From Datnioides undecimradiatus (lineage: Eukaryota > Chordata > Actinopteri > Lobotiformes > Datnioididae): a DNA stretch of 64,000 nucleotides. The notes beneath the pieces were generated by a model, which was given only the letters and a program-made list of their open reading frames with translations, was not told the DNA's origin and did not search any database. The stretch is taken from NCBI GenBank assembly GCA_008933995.1, contig WARS01000012.1, forward strand, positions 4,154,001 through 4,218,000, written 5' to 3'. Position 1 is the first letter of the stretch. Every line of letters begins with the position of its first letter. The position numbers and the translations under genes were made by a program. Shown here one piece after another: positions 47,897-60,640 of this stretch.

Positions 47897-50800
47897 AAAA
47901 ATTAGGTTTAAAAAAAAGTTAAAAATTTGAAAAATCTATTTTATTTTGAGTTGAGTTGTTTAATTTGCGCCATGCTTACATGTTCTCTATTCTCAATAAC
48001 TTTGAGTTTGAGTTTTAACACTATCATCCCCCCCGATTTGTTTGTTGCAATATCACATTAACTGTAATTAAATCTGACATTTATTTTGTTGTAATTTCTG
48101 TCATTGCATTTCAAAATGCAGTTTCAAAATAATGTATTTTACAGGAAACACATGAAACAACTGAGATTTTAAGTGAAACTTACAGTATGACCTCACAACA
48201 GCCTCAGAACAAATAATTAAGTGGGAAAAATGACTAATGTTTCTAAAATCATAGATGGCCTAGTGCCTAGAATGCAAATAGTTCACTGAAGCATTAAAAA
48301 ATGAATGACAGCAAACAATAACAACTATTTAGACTCTATAAAGCCTCATTTTCTATTAGGGAGGATAAGTAACAAGCAAACGTGATCCTCATATGTTGCT
48401 TGGATGTCTACCACAGCACACAAAGAGGGGTTACAAGAAAGAGGGACAGTTCATTTTGTTCAAAAGGTCCAGAGTTATCGATACTGATTGACAGCAAGAC
48501 AGACCCATCAGCTCATTTGTAAGCCTCGTTTAAACACTGTCAGCACTGACTGGGACAGGGTTAAGGACTGAGGCTATATTTTTGGCAGCAGCTTTTATTT
48601 TATTTTCACATATATTTGTAAGATTCAACACCACACTTACTAATGAAACCAGCCCTGCCTCCAGTAAACACCAGCATATAATAAGGCTTTATCTGACAGG
48701 AACTGGAAACATTTTAATGGAAAATGCTTTAACTGGCCCTTAAATCAAGAGGATTAGAAGCCATATGTGAGGTTCTCTAATCTCATTTGGGAGGGCCCTA
48801 AAGGCTCACTCTGCTGGTATGTTTCACATTAGCTGACTCAAATGCTTTATGCCAGTGAGATGGCATACAGGTCTGGGCTTAGGCTATAGCAGGCCTAAAG
48901 TGTCTCTAAAGTGTCAGACAGCTCAGATGAGAAACTGGTTATATACCATAGAAAGATGATGATGATGTTTCCTTTACTCGCATGGTAAATATTCCATCAT
49001 TTCTGTTACATCACCTATCCCTAGTGTCAGACACAACTGAGAGATGCATTTAAATATTCATACTATACACATATTAATAGACTATGTATTTTCTGCCCAA
49101 ATTAACGGTATCTCATCTTGAAGGGTTCGCTCATGCAGAAGTTGCTGTATATAAATATTTCAGGAAGCCTCACCTCCTTTGCAAGTTCTGAAGTATTTAA
49201 ACTTTGCATGGAAATCTACTGAGGAGCTAACAGTTTGCACTGATGGGTGAATGCAGATGAGCTACGGCACATTAAAGCTAATGTTATACACATGAAATTC
49301 AGCTGAAAATGTAGTGCTTGGTCCTGCTTCCTACCCCATCCTACAGAGTTTTAGAACCCCCCCCCAGGATACAGCACTGAGTTGAAAGCAGCACTTACAA
49401 TGAACTTTAATTTTAAACTGAACTTGTGCTGAACTTTAATAAGTTGTATGCAGTATTGCTCCTTACAGGAACATAACACTTGATGATTTCCAGCAGCGAC
49501 AAGACCAATTGCACTTGAATACGTAAATTTAGCCAGCCACTAAGCTACAGTTCCCTAATGCAGATGCGTTTTGCAGCTGTGCATGCACGGATGGGTTGTG
49601 GGAACAGGGTATCTTTCTCCTCAACGGATGGGAAAGAATGCAATTGTAAAACTCTAGGATTAAACCCTGGCATCTTTAATGCAATCAACAAAGAGGGGAA
49701 CAAGTCAAGGGTCAGAATTTTGACCTCATAACTAAACACCGTTTCTCCATCTCTACTTCAAACGAGCTCACAAATGAACGCAATGGGCCCGTGATAACAT
49801 TTTGGAGGCAACTAGAAAGCCATGAAGCAATGAGATCTTCAGTAAGGAACAGATTAGAGCTTAGGTCTATCTATCAACACACTAATAAATCTGAAAATGT
49901 ATTCCTCTTGAAGATGCACTGCCAACTCTATTAGCTCCAAGTAGTGAAATGAGGTGGAAAATCAGAACCACGCTAAGAGTTCAAAAACTATTCTGCTATG
50001 GTTCTTTTGCCTTTATTGGTCAGGAATAATTATCTTAAGGCAGTTGGAGAAGACCAGATGATTCCAATGTCTATAACAGCAAACTAGTTTGTATATGGAA
50101 AAAAGCGGTGCTAATTCCCATTGCTGTAAAATAACTCTTTGTGTAAGTCTCTATGATCACTCACACAGCCAGCAGTTAAAGTGTCACATTAAAATTAACC
50201 CTCACCCTCTGATTTAAGCAGCTGTATCGAAAGACTACAAAGTGACATTGTCTATAGACAGGCCATTTTGGGCATGTTTCCCATCATTTTTGCTGTAACA
50301 GCTGAGATTAGATTTCTGTAGTTTGCATCAAACTGTAATACTGCCTGTGGGGAAATTGGACAGCAGAAAAGAACTGGATATGGATAAAACATAGAACAGA
50401 TACAGCCACTAAAGATGAAACAACTGCAACAAAACAAGACTGGAAGGTAATGCAATAATAGTCCAGCTATCCAGACGTTATCAGGTGTTTGCAAATAAAT
50501 ACAATGAAATGGGTTAAATAGGGTGGACACACACTTAACTTTCAGAGTACTTTATTTTCATTTTCAGTGTGTTAGCAAATCTCCATTCTCAATTTGGATT
50601 TTTTGCTCAGATCTGAATAGCAGCCACTATCAGATTTCAGTGTGAACTAATCAGAGTCCTGAACTGACCGGCATGCACTGTGACTGACATAAACATGCAT
50701 GCCACTACAGTCAACATTTTCAGTTTAATTTAAGTTGATGTGAAAGTTGATGTGAAATGGAAGTGAGCAATTTTGGCCTGGGCTGCTTTTAAGATGAGGA

Positions 50801-53126
50801 AGAAGATAGATGAAAAATACAGGAAGTCTTGTGTCACTAATCAACAGGATCAGATTTCTTGTCTCTTTTTGAATATACACTGTATATAGTGTATATTAAC
50901 CACGGAAATTATATGTTAGTAATGTGAAGGTAATGAAAAAAATCAGAATTGACCAAAAAGACCAGTAAAACAAGGCCATAAGGAAAAGTATTTTATCAGA
51001 GAATATGAAGTGCTGTGTGGACGACATAAAGGATGTTAAGTTTGACGATTGGACAGAGCAGGAAACATTGATTTAGAGAATGCAAAGAACACAAAGGGGG
51101 TACAGTGTAAAGATCCGGCCGTGACCAAAACATCTGGGCCTCAGAAAGCTAGGATGGGGATGGGTGGAGGTGGGGGGGCTTTCAGGTGTTTTATCCATTA
51201 TGAGAACAGGAAGACTGAAACGGTGAAACATCAGGAATTACAGCATAACTCGCAAATCAGTTGGTATTCCCATCAGGAGTGATGAACACAGTGTGGGGAG
51301 AGAGTCCAGTGAAGCTGACAGTATTTTGGTTTCCACATCTGAGCGACTGTACACACAAAGCACCAAAGTCACTTATTATTACTGTATGTTTATAGTCTCA
51401 ACTAACAATACTGCCAACCACGCAGGCAGTTACTTGACAGTATTGTAAAATACACAAAATTTAAATGATTAATCCATCTGAGGCAAGTTTAGAATAGATT
51501 GAACGACCAGCCTTACATGGCATGATAGAGGCTAACATTTCATAAATGATTTATTACATACAGTGTTTACTAAAGGCCACTCTTTGATTCAAAGTGAAAT
51601 ATTTACTCAGCGCCTGAAGGAGAGGAGAGGTGAGGCTGAAGATGTTATGAGCAGCTTGCAGGCCAAAACAAAGCAGGGAGGTGCTAACCAAACTCAACTT
51701 AACCAAACCTAACGTAACAAAATGAAATGTAGTGAATTGCATTCAATACAATGAGGTATGAATGTCATGTTTAGTTCTGTATGAGAGTGCATGAATGCAA
51801 TTTCAAATGTGAGGCGGTCGTTAGCAGTAAACAAAACGGCAACGCCAAAGAATCAACCTGAGCTTGGTGCAGGTTGAGGAGACTGGCACACTGGTGCCTT
51901 TAAGGCAAGTTTGAAGTCTAGTTTTAAAGTCAAATTTAAAACTGAACTTTTAACCCTTTTAGATTACATCCCGGGTCATTTTGTATATTGAACAATATAT
52001 GCCAAAATATACCAAAAAATGATCTCTTTGTATTCTAATATCAACAACTGCCAATGTTTTTGCCCTACAAACCAACTATTACCTTTGTTATCATGAGCCT
52101 GAATCAAATAATTTCAACCAACTACCAAATGTCAACTTTGGCAGGTGGTTGAGACACAGAACTGAGATTTATTAGCTTGCTTGCTAGCAAAACATGGTAT
52201 GGTAAGTGTTCTCCTCAAATCCTGTTGAGATGGCAAACGGCTGAAACTTCAGGTTCTCATCCAACTCTGAATGACTGTAACTCTCGCTGTTTATTATGAC
52301 TTGCCAACTTTTAAGCAATCAAACTAAATTCCTCCAAATGTTTAGTCCCACCTGTTTTTCCTGTTTCACTGTGAACTATATCAGGATAAACATATTGCTA
52401 CATATTGTCAAAATCTTTCATCTGGACTTTAAGTAACTTGGGAACAATGGCCAGGTATTACCAGTTCACTTAATGACACCTCAGCACCACCCAAACAAGG
52501 TCCTGCAAAACACAAAAAGCATGCACACACACAAGACCAAGGCAACAGACTCTGGGACTACAATAATATAAAAATATGGTTCTCCATACTGAAGAGGTGT
52601 CCATGAACGCAGAAGATTAGTGATGGGTCATTTAAAATATCCATTTAATCACCACTATCATATGCATTTCCAATCTGAAATTTTGTGCCCTGTTGTGAGC
52701 GAGTGCATGATTATTGGATTTGGGAGGTGTGTTTGAAAGGAAAATGGTCCATTGACAGAGAACGGATTCTACATGTGCGTTTTACATCTGTGTTTATTCT
52801 GTACGAATGTGCAGAGTAGTAAAAGGTGTGAAGTGACTGGTATGTTCTGAGTAAAGAAAAAAAAACTGAAAGTGGCATTAAAAAGGTGTACCCTTCAACA
52901 TGTCAAAAAAGAATTTGCCAACACAAAATATACAACAGAAGATGTGTATTTCCTTCTCTCTTTCATTGTGGAAAAAAACTGTCTTGCAGATGATGACCTC
53001 AACTGCTAAATACGTTCCCACAACCCCCCACGTCACTGTCCATTATTCTGCATACCAATAAAGAGTGGGTCACTGCTGGCCACTGTCCATTCAGGACACT
53101 CTGACCCCTTCCACCCTGTCCTATAG
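47897..53126. other. Non-coding stretch, no gene seen
   Basis: Mostly AT-rich unique sequence. A C-run lies near 49359-49367. A 9-bp inverted repeat, AATATACAC/GTGTATATT, is at 50872-50897. A 12-base tandem duplication, AGTTGATGTGAA, is near 50731-50754. A G-rich patch lies at 51150-51180. No coding or RNA gene evidence. Confidence 0.65.
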
Positions 53127-53295
53127 GACAACAGTGGCTGACCTTAGCCTATTGTGGAACCATTGTAATGGTCTCCAGAGAGGGACCAGATTTGGGTGGC
53201 CATCTCTCAATGATTGATGCTGGGCTGACCCCAGCAGTGGCCTGTCCCAGAGATTCTGGTGGACATGCAGGAGCAATTACACTGAATTTGTCCCA
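53127..53295 (+). other. Candidate 169-base exon, unconfirmed
   Basis: The upstream signal is good: a CTGAC branch-point-like word about 24 bases before the AG, a C/T tract, and CTATAG ending at 53126. The downstream donor GTAAGTG at 53296 is close to consensus. The forward frame that starts after two bases is open for 55 codons (QQWLTLAYCG... to ...AITLNLS); the other two frames stop. It starts in phase 1, as the candidate at 34297-34475 ends, so the two could be joined in frame. The reverse strand is open as well. No family was recognised. A 14-bp palindrome, TGTCCTATAGGACA (53117-53130), spans the acceptor. Confidence 0.22.
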
Positions 53296-56200
53296 GTAAG
53301 TGCCTTTATCTACAACAATGGTTATATACACCACAGAATATAGAAACCAAGAGGGGCTGTACTTTCTTTTGTACTTCCTTTTCTCCTTTCCCAATTTTTT
53401 TTTCCTGCCTCTCGTCCTCTTGGTTGAGTAAGAAAGTATTGAGGCTGTCTGTGGGCAGATCTACTGAGCTGTCACTCCAAATGCACTTTGTCCACTGTTG
53501 TTGCTGTTTTGACACACAATGACACAGATTGATGCAGGAGAGGAAGACTGAAGAGGAAGAGGAAGCAAGAAAGACACACACATATTACACAATCTTACAG
53601 TTCACGTTACTGTGATTTTCATAACCCCTCCAGGTAACATTTGAATGCTTATCTAAACAGTACATCTACATCTCTTGGTGCGGGTCATCCCATAATGCTC
53701 CATGTAAGGATTTGCCGCCTCTCATGGAAATGAATAGGCACCCATGGCTCTGCCTACCTCACTCTTGTCTTCTCTTTTTCTGTTTACCTTTCTTACCGCT
53801 GTCTTTCATGTTTCTGCCTTCTGTTTCTCTCTCGCTTTCATTCTTCGTCTTATGTAAATCTTCTGTTCTCCTTCTTCTACCTACACAAAGTAGTTGGTCA
53901 TCTACAACTTGCATACTCAGCTCTGGTTGGAAAGCTATTTCCTGCCATTGCCACAATTCTGCTGCACTGTTTTCCAGATGATGTGTTTGCACGTATTGTT
54001 TTTACAAAGTTTAAACTCAATCTAATAGTTATGTTTCTGTTTCCAGGAGGACTGGCCATCTTCAAGCTGTCGCTCTCCTTATGACAGAGGAAATTTGCTT
54101 CACGCAGTGACTGGCCAGCTGAGTTTGAACTTCTATTTTCATATCTCTTTTTTTCACTCATAACACAATTATTTCTGACTCTTTTGATGTCAACCATAGA
54201 ATGCATTACTGTGAATGCATTTCAAGGCTGACTGAAAAGGTTTGCCATTGTCTTCATACTTGATTGATTAATAGCGTCACCCCGCCCTCTCTATGACAGC
54301 TGCCATTCTGAATATCTAAATATATTTTTTTTCCATCATGGTTGGACAACACATTGTACGGAGTCATTCTTTTCAAGCACAGTCTGGACCTTATGTCTTT
54401 ACCATAATATACATGCTTTTATTAGAGAGAACTTTCTCCGTGATGCTTTTGGCACTGTGAAATTTCCTCTTACCACCTAGCCCACCCTACTCTCACCCAC
54501 AAGGAAGTCCTAAAGGAAGAGCTCCTATCCCGTTCTATCTGCTCCTGTCTCCTGTCCTGCAGAGAACTGTCACCACTCCTTCCCACAGCCACTAATGCCT
54601 CTTCTCTCTGTGTTTAAAGGGGTGATAACACCTCTCCCAGTGCCTGTCGTCGGGGCAGCTCCACAGGGTGCAGCACAGCTCCCTGAGCTAACTCCATAAA
54701 TGGCTGTAAAGTGACGGAGAATCCTGGTGCTGTCAACCGTCTTGTAGTTTACTTCTCCCCCATTTCTCTCCTCATCCTTGCCCTCTCCCTCCATCTCTCT
54801 CTCGCACCCTGTCATACGTCCTGGCACCTTCATCAGGGGACACTTCAAAAAATAAACACCAGCTCTTCCTCCTACCCCCATTCTGTTTCTCGGCAAGGGA
54901 AAAAAGTATCTCACTGAAGCCAGTGAGAAAATACTGCATGAGTTGTGAAATAGGTTGGCTGGGGAAAACATGTTCTATAAAAAAACAGCATTAAACTTTG
55001 CTTAATAAGTTAATGCATAAAGTGCAGTGCATAAAGTTAATCTGCTGGGAAACAGGTAAATCATTTACCTTTAAGCACTGTGCCCCATTATGAGATTAGT
55101 CCATCAACTCCTTGGACTGAGGTATAATTAAAAATGATAACTGGCAAACCAATGAGTTAAAATAACTATATCTTTTTAAGTATTGATCAGACTATTTGAC
55201 CACCAGGGGCACTGTAGAGCAATGTCTTGATGCCTTTGTCTCAGACCTCTATGTCATTTCAATCACATGTTCTGTCAAGACACATGCATGCCACTCCTAA
55301 GTGTGATGAGATACATCACATATCTGCGCTAATGTGATACACTTGTATGCCAATTGCAAAAGGCAGTGACGCACACTGATAGACGGTTGCAAGATTGTGC
55401 CGTAAAAATGTAGTTATACAAAAGAGCCTGCACGCTGATGTCAAGAATGCAAATATCAAAATATTCCAAACTCCTTGGGGTTTCTTCAGTTTAAACATTA
55501 AAATATTTTTATGTAATTGGTCTCTGTTTTGTTCTTGATCAGATGGTTGACTGATGTGTAGGTCCGTTGTGCTGCTGCTGCTCCTTATGTTCTCCCAACG
55601 GACAGGACTAGAGATCCCTTGTGTTTCGCTTGTATAACATCCGAATCCATCATGGATCAAGAAGGACCTCAGCTTTGACGCGACAGATTGAACCACTGAC
55701 TCATGGAGCGTGCACTATGTGCTCTTACTTGACCTTCTATTGGCTAAAGGTCCGAGCAACGCCACTCAGGCAGCAGGCATGTCACACATCACACATGGCA
55801 CAACAAGCTACGAACAAACATTGAAGCACTATGCAGTGAGGTGGCATCCAATTAACACCTTTCTAAAAAGCTGAAAAAAATAAAACAAGCAAAACCAAAT
55901 TATTCTTTTCAGTGAAGAAATAAAGCTACATCTGGAATTTTAGTGTCTCTTCCTTTCTAAGCTTCCTATCTGTATCACTTATCAGAGCACTGTGGTCGGG
56001 GTGTCAAAAGCCAAGTTTCTCCTCAGGGGCAGAAGATAGTGATTTATTGAGCAGGTCCTGTGTTTCAGTCAACTCCAACACATCAGCAGCTGGCTTGTTT
56101 ATTTAAGACGCAGAAAGTAGGCAGCTTTGTCACACGGAGCTTCTCATCTCATCTTACCTTTCTTCTCCTTTGCTGCACCTTCACATTTATCCGCTACAAA

Positions 56201-57338
56201 CTCCTGGAAGAACTGAGTATTATCAAAGGGAAAAGGACTGCAGAATGGCTAATTTCATATAGCAGTGTTATCGCTTATATTATTAGATTAATAATGCTAA
56301 ATAATCTTAATAGATAATCTTAAAATTAGAAGTGTTAAGTGTATTAGGCGTGAATTACAAAATGAAAACCTGGTTTCAGCAAAAAAAATACATTGAAAAC
56401 AATATTTTACTGCAATACTGCAATATACTGATGGATTTTTGGATATCACGTTACAAAATTTTCAACAATAGGATAAATTGATTTGATAAGAAGATTTTTG
56501 CATGTAGTTTTGAATGTTGTCATATGTTTTACTTGTAAAGTCTCAATCTGTAAAACAAATTGTAATTCCGTCTGTCAGAAAAATGTAAAGATTTCCTTGT
56601 GAAATAGTGGGGAAAGATTATAAAGTTGCAGAACATTAAAACGCTGGAATATATGTACTAAGTTACTTTCCAAATGTGCTTATTTGTAGCCAATTTATAC
56701 AACATACTTGAAAAGAAATCTGAATTTATATCAGAATTTGAGTCTAAAATGATTAACGTGCTTGTTTCTATAGCTTCCTGGTCTTTCTTGTGTTTTCTAT
56801 GCAAATGCAGTTGTATATTGATTAGATATTTATCTTCCAAGCTGTTGAGGGTCCTGGCTGGGGTCTGCAGGGGCATGAAGAACAGAGGCCCCACGAGGCT
56901 AAACAGAGGGCCCACATCCCTCAGGCCACAGATTGAATTTCTGATATCTGAACAGGCAACCATGCAACTACACACATGCAAACACAAACACACAGGCCTG
57001 TTGATCACAGGGGTACTGGTTAACACTGATCAGCAAAAATATCATGGTCTATAGGTCCCATGTCTAATTTGCATTATGTAAATGTACAATATGTGTGATA
57101 ATATTTTTGCAGTTTTCTTTCACCAAGGGCTGTTGTAGTTGATCATGAGTGCTATGCATGTGAGATGTACATGTGGATCCTGGTGTTACTCATTTGTGAG
57201 AAAGTGGGTTTAGCGAACACATGCAGGGAGGATAGGAGTATAGGAGTAAGCACATCCTTAGATGAGATGTCGGGGGTGGGGAGGAGGCTTTGACTGTGCT
57301 ATGGAGATGCAAATGACCCAAGAGACAAAAGTACGTTG
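53296..57338. other. Non-coding stretch, no gene seen
   Basis: A pyrimidine-rich part lies at 53750-53880. The block 54600-54740 carries a CArG box, listed separately. The rest, notably 55860-56800, is AT-rich and featureless. Frames of up to about 130 codons overlap on both strands and have no family match. Confidence 0.6.
54600..54740. promoter_or_regulatory. Candidate regulatory block with CArG box
   Basis: CCATAAATGG at 54694-54703 fits the SRF/MADS consensus CC(A/T)6GG exactly. It lies in a high-complexity block that also holds GCAGCTCCACAGGG and AGCTCC repeats. A perfect match is expected occasionally by chance, so the assignment is tentative. Confidence 0.3.
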
Positions 57339-57351
57339 AAAAAAAAAAAAA
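57339..57351. repeat. A13 homopolymer
   Basis: Thirteen consecutive A residues. Confidence 0.9.
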
Positions 57352-58651
57352 GTGTGAACACAAATAAATATGCAAGCGTGCTGCACGTGCAACCACACAA
57401 ACAAGGACGGGCATCATCTGACCTTTCATGCCAAGCCACCAGGGACCGGGGCCCCCGTGGTCTTGTGGCGCGACCTCGGCATCTTAAGGGGATTCCTTTG
57501 CTGAGTAAAAAAACAATGACCTTGCACACAAATCCAATCTCATATTTGCCCTGAAATTAAGCTTGAGGACAACAAAGGGATAACTGAGTGGGAGAGGCAT
57601 CAGAAAGAAGGGGCTCATGCATCTCTGGAGGGTCCCAACTCAGTGTGACATCCTCTCTAATGATCACAATAGCAGATGGCAAGAGATAGACACACATGTG
57701 TGCCCCGTGCATCTCAGGCTTGTGTCACTGTCACCCGCTGCACTGGTGCTCCGTGGGTTGGCTCCTGAATTTATCTGATGGATTATGCCCCTTTAGGCCA
57801 CTATAGGAAACACTTTTACAATCCTATTCTATCATGTTGTGTCCTGCTACTTAGCCTAGGTGTTTAGCGCCTCCTGTGACCCCCATGGAAGCATGAATGA
57901 CAAAGATATACATTCCAGGCTCTGGGAATTAATAAATAATAATAATAAAATGGATCAATCATAAAATGGTTAAAAAACACTTGATACTCTTCTGATCCTT
58001 AATTAAATATCTTGTGTTTTGGACGTTTGTTCAGACAAAACAAGTAATTCATCTCCTTAAGTTCCAGAAATTTGTATTTTTTATTTTAGACTTGTTGATG
58101 AAAACATTATTTGCTGCCCTGAAAAAAACAAATATTATTCTTCTGAATATTATCTGACAAACTTCAAATTAGTTTTCCTTATATTCTGAGATTGTCATTT
58201 TATTTTAGTTTGTTATCACTATTATTGGATTGAAGTGTAAGGGAGTAAAGGTCAATTGTTGGACATGTTTTAATTGAGTCCACAACTTGAATTGTTTGTC
58301 CTCTGTGTTTACTCTGGCTCTCAGGATGGACACACCAACACACTCACACAAAAACACAGCAAGGGACTAAATTGCTCTGGAAACCCAATTCGTTTCTTTC
58401 TCCAGGAGAATCCCCGCAGGACAAAAGTGACAATCATTCCTGCTGAAGAGGAGCTGGAGTAAAAGTGGGGTGACTGGGAGGAATGTGTTTTAATGAGGAG
58501 GGCGTGAAAGAAGTATAAGATACAGTAGCAACGGTGGAAACCAGAAGCCAGAGTCTGCATCTGTCCCCCGTCTCTGTTGGCGTCCCTCTGCCACCAAGGG
58601 AACAGCAGACGGAGGACTGAGGAGCATGGGGGTAACGTCTGCCCCCTCTAC
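57352..58651. other. Non-coding stretch, no gene seen
   Basis: An isolated GC- and CpG-rich patch lies at 57435-57482, with a near-palindromic ACCGGGGCCCCCGT centre. An AAT repeat is at 57928-57950. The remainder is AT-rich. Confidence 0.6.

Positions 58652-58690
<39 letters not shown>
58652..58690. repeat. (CA)n microsatellite
   Basis: About nineteen uninterrupted CA units, likely polymorphic. Confidence 0.97.
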
Positions 58691-58692
<2 letters not shown>

Positions 58693-60469
58693 AGTGGCAG
58701 CTCCGTCTGGGTCAACAGTGCACCCTTTGACATTCCAGCAGTGAGAGAGATATGGGGTGTCGGCTCACCTGGTTTTGGCTGTGTGGCATTGCAGAGGACA
58801 GTAGGGGAGCAGTGCGGCTGTCCACAATATTTGTTTAGCTGTTCGTGGTATCACTGATGTCTTAATTTACCCTCCTGGTTGCAAGGCCTGCAAATCAGCC
58901 ACGGCCACACTGACAGTTTTTCCATAAATGCTCTCAAAAGGAGGATACATTTAGAAAAGAAAAAAAACTCATGCATTTAAAGAAATGCAAGTCTTGAGCA
59001 GGGAAGATGAGAAAAGATTCAAACAAACTGTTAAATACTTACTTAAAAATCTGCAAGAAGCAAATGTTTTGCTTGATAAATGACAACACCACCTTATCAT
59101 GTCAGATCTTGTCTTAAAGCAGTATTTCACTACTGGCAAGATGGTCTTTTTATGAATCTGAGCTGTTGCAATAGAGAGATACATTTAAAAAATGTGCTAT
59201 GTGACCAGAGAAAACAAAAAAATGAGTTGTGGTATTTCCATATGCTAAGAGACAACAACAAGAATACACTGGTTTGCACCAGACCACAAACACTCAAGAC
59301 AGTGCAAGATGGTAACAATCACAGCTCTCTAGTCACAAACTCTCATATTGCAAAAAATTAACTATGTTTCTGGTAAGATTTAAGGCAAGAAACAGGCAAT
59401 GCAGCCTGAGAATTTCACTCGTTTGATCAGCACTGTTTGACAGTTTGATTTGGGTTTTGTGAGCCACCCCAACCTCGATCTGTCAGTGGAGCTGGGCATC
59501 CAAAAAAAAAAAAAAAAAAAAAAAAAGCCAAAGTTTGAACAAAACCCACTCATGGAAAGAAAAGCATTTTTAGTCTAGATATGAATGGGCATTACTTTCT
59601 GCTTTTCTGACTACATATGTGCATCGTGGTTACCGTGTGTAGTCTGTGTTCCTTGGGAGCACAGGAATCACCTTTGAACCTGGAATTCTTTGGTGAATTT
59701 AAGGAAAGCGTAAACAAGCTAAACAACACTTGTCTGCAATTACCTGCAATCTGATGATATTTCTGCCACAATTTCAACATTAAGTAGCATTAGACTTTAT
59801 CAGCATACTTGATTGTTGCTACGTTTGCTGGTGTTTACGGTGGGTATGTAGAACCAGCTGGGGTTTTGCATTGACTAGGCCCTCTTTCTGCCTTTTCACC
59901 AAACGACATCTCAGTTGATTCTACTGCTGCAGACACATGTCCAGTGAAATCAGGAGAGTTTTGGAAACGATAAAAAAACAAATACAAATGCACATTCTGT
60001 GTCGAACAACATGCATGCTGTATCACTAGCGGGCTGGTATTTTGCATTCTAACATACAGATACTTAACCCCTTTGCAATTCCCATGATTAACTTCAAATA
60101 TACTTAAAGCTTCAGCTCATATAACTGGGTGGTTGTCATGGCACCACACTGTGATCCTCTCCTCAACAGCACAGGTTTTTCTAGTATTCAACCCCCCACA
60201 CCCCCACCCCACCAATTTATAGGCGCAAGCACTCCCAAGTTCCTCATCTTGCCACAGTGAGCTTATAGTGTGAAAGCTGACATCCTCCAGAAGCCACAGC
60301 TTTATCAAACACTGTGCCCTTTTACGAAACCCCCTACAAAGGTGCAATACAGCTTTAAGCTAACCATGCTGATTTTATTTGCTTTCGCATGTATTGATCT
60401 ATTTATTTATTTACTTCTGGCTTGATTTCTCCTCTCGCCTTCCTCTGTTCTCTCTCCGTCTCATCTGCT
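58691..60469. other. Non-coding stretch, no gene seen
   Basis: Unique sequence broken by a 25-base A-run at 59502-59526. Open frames of 60-95 codons are random-looking. Confidence 0.65.
59502..59526. repeat. A25 homopolymer
   Basis: Twenty-five consecutive A residues, the longest homopolymer seen. It may be the tail of an old retroposed insertion, but neither a body nor a target duplication is recognisable. Confidence 0.92.
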
Positions 60470-60640
60470 AGTCGTCCGAGCACTGAGGGATCTCTCTCCT
60501 GGTTTAATAATTCATGAATGTTCGGGCTGCTGCCGTAATCCTGACTGACACTAAAAGTCTGTCTAGATTTAGCGTCATGAAATTTTCATCCGTAAATGTA
60601 CAGTCGGGCTTCGTCTTTCGCCTCCTTCTCCTCTCTTTTT
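60470..60640. promoter_or_regulatory. Candidate conserved non-coding element
   Basis: A high-complexity, CpG-containing block between ordinary AT-rich flanks. It has the palindrome ATTCATGAAT (60510-60519), directly preceded by TTTAATA, and the near-palindrome ATGAAATTTTCAT about 70 bases on. Regulatory function is inferred from texture only. Confidence 0.25.

Noticed and set aside
47602-47898. Open frame with Cys-Val repeats
   Set aside because: Translation of the GT microsatellite.
55201-55215. CCACCAGGGGCAC as a CTCF site
   Set aside because: One G is missing from the core (CCACCAGGGGGC), which shifts the essential bases.
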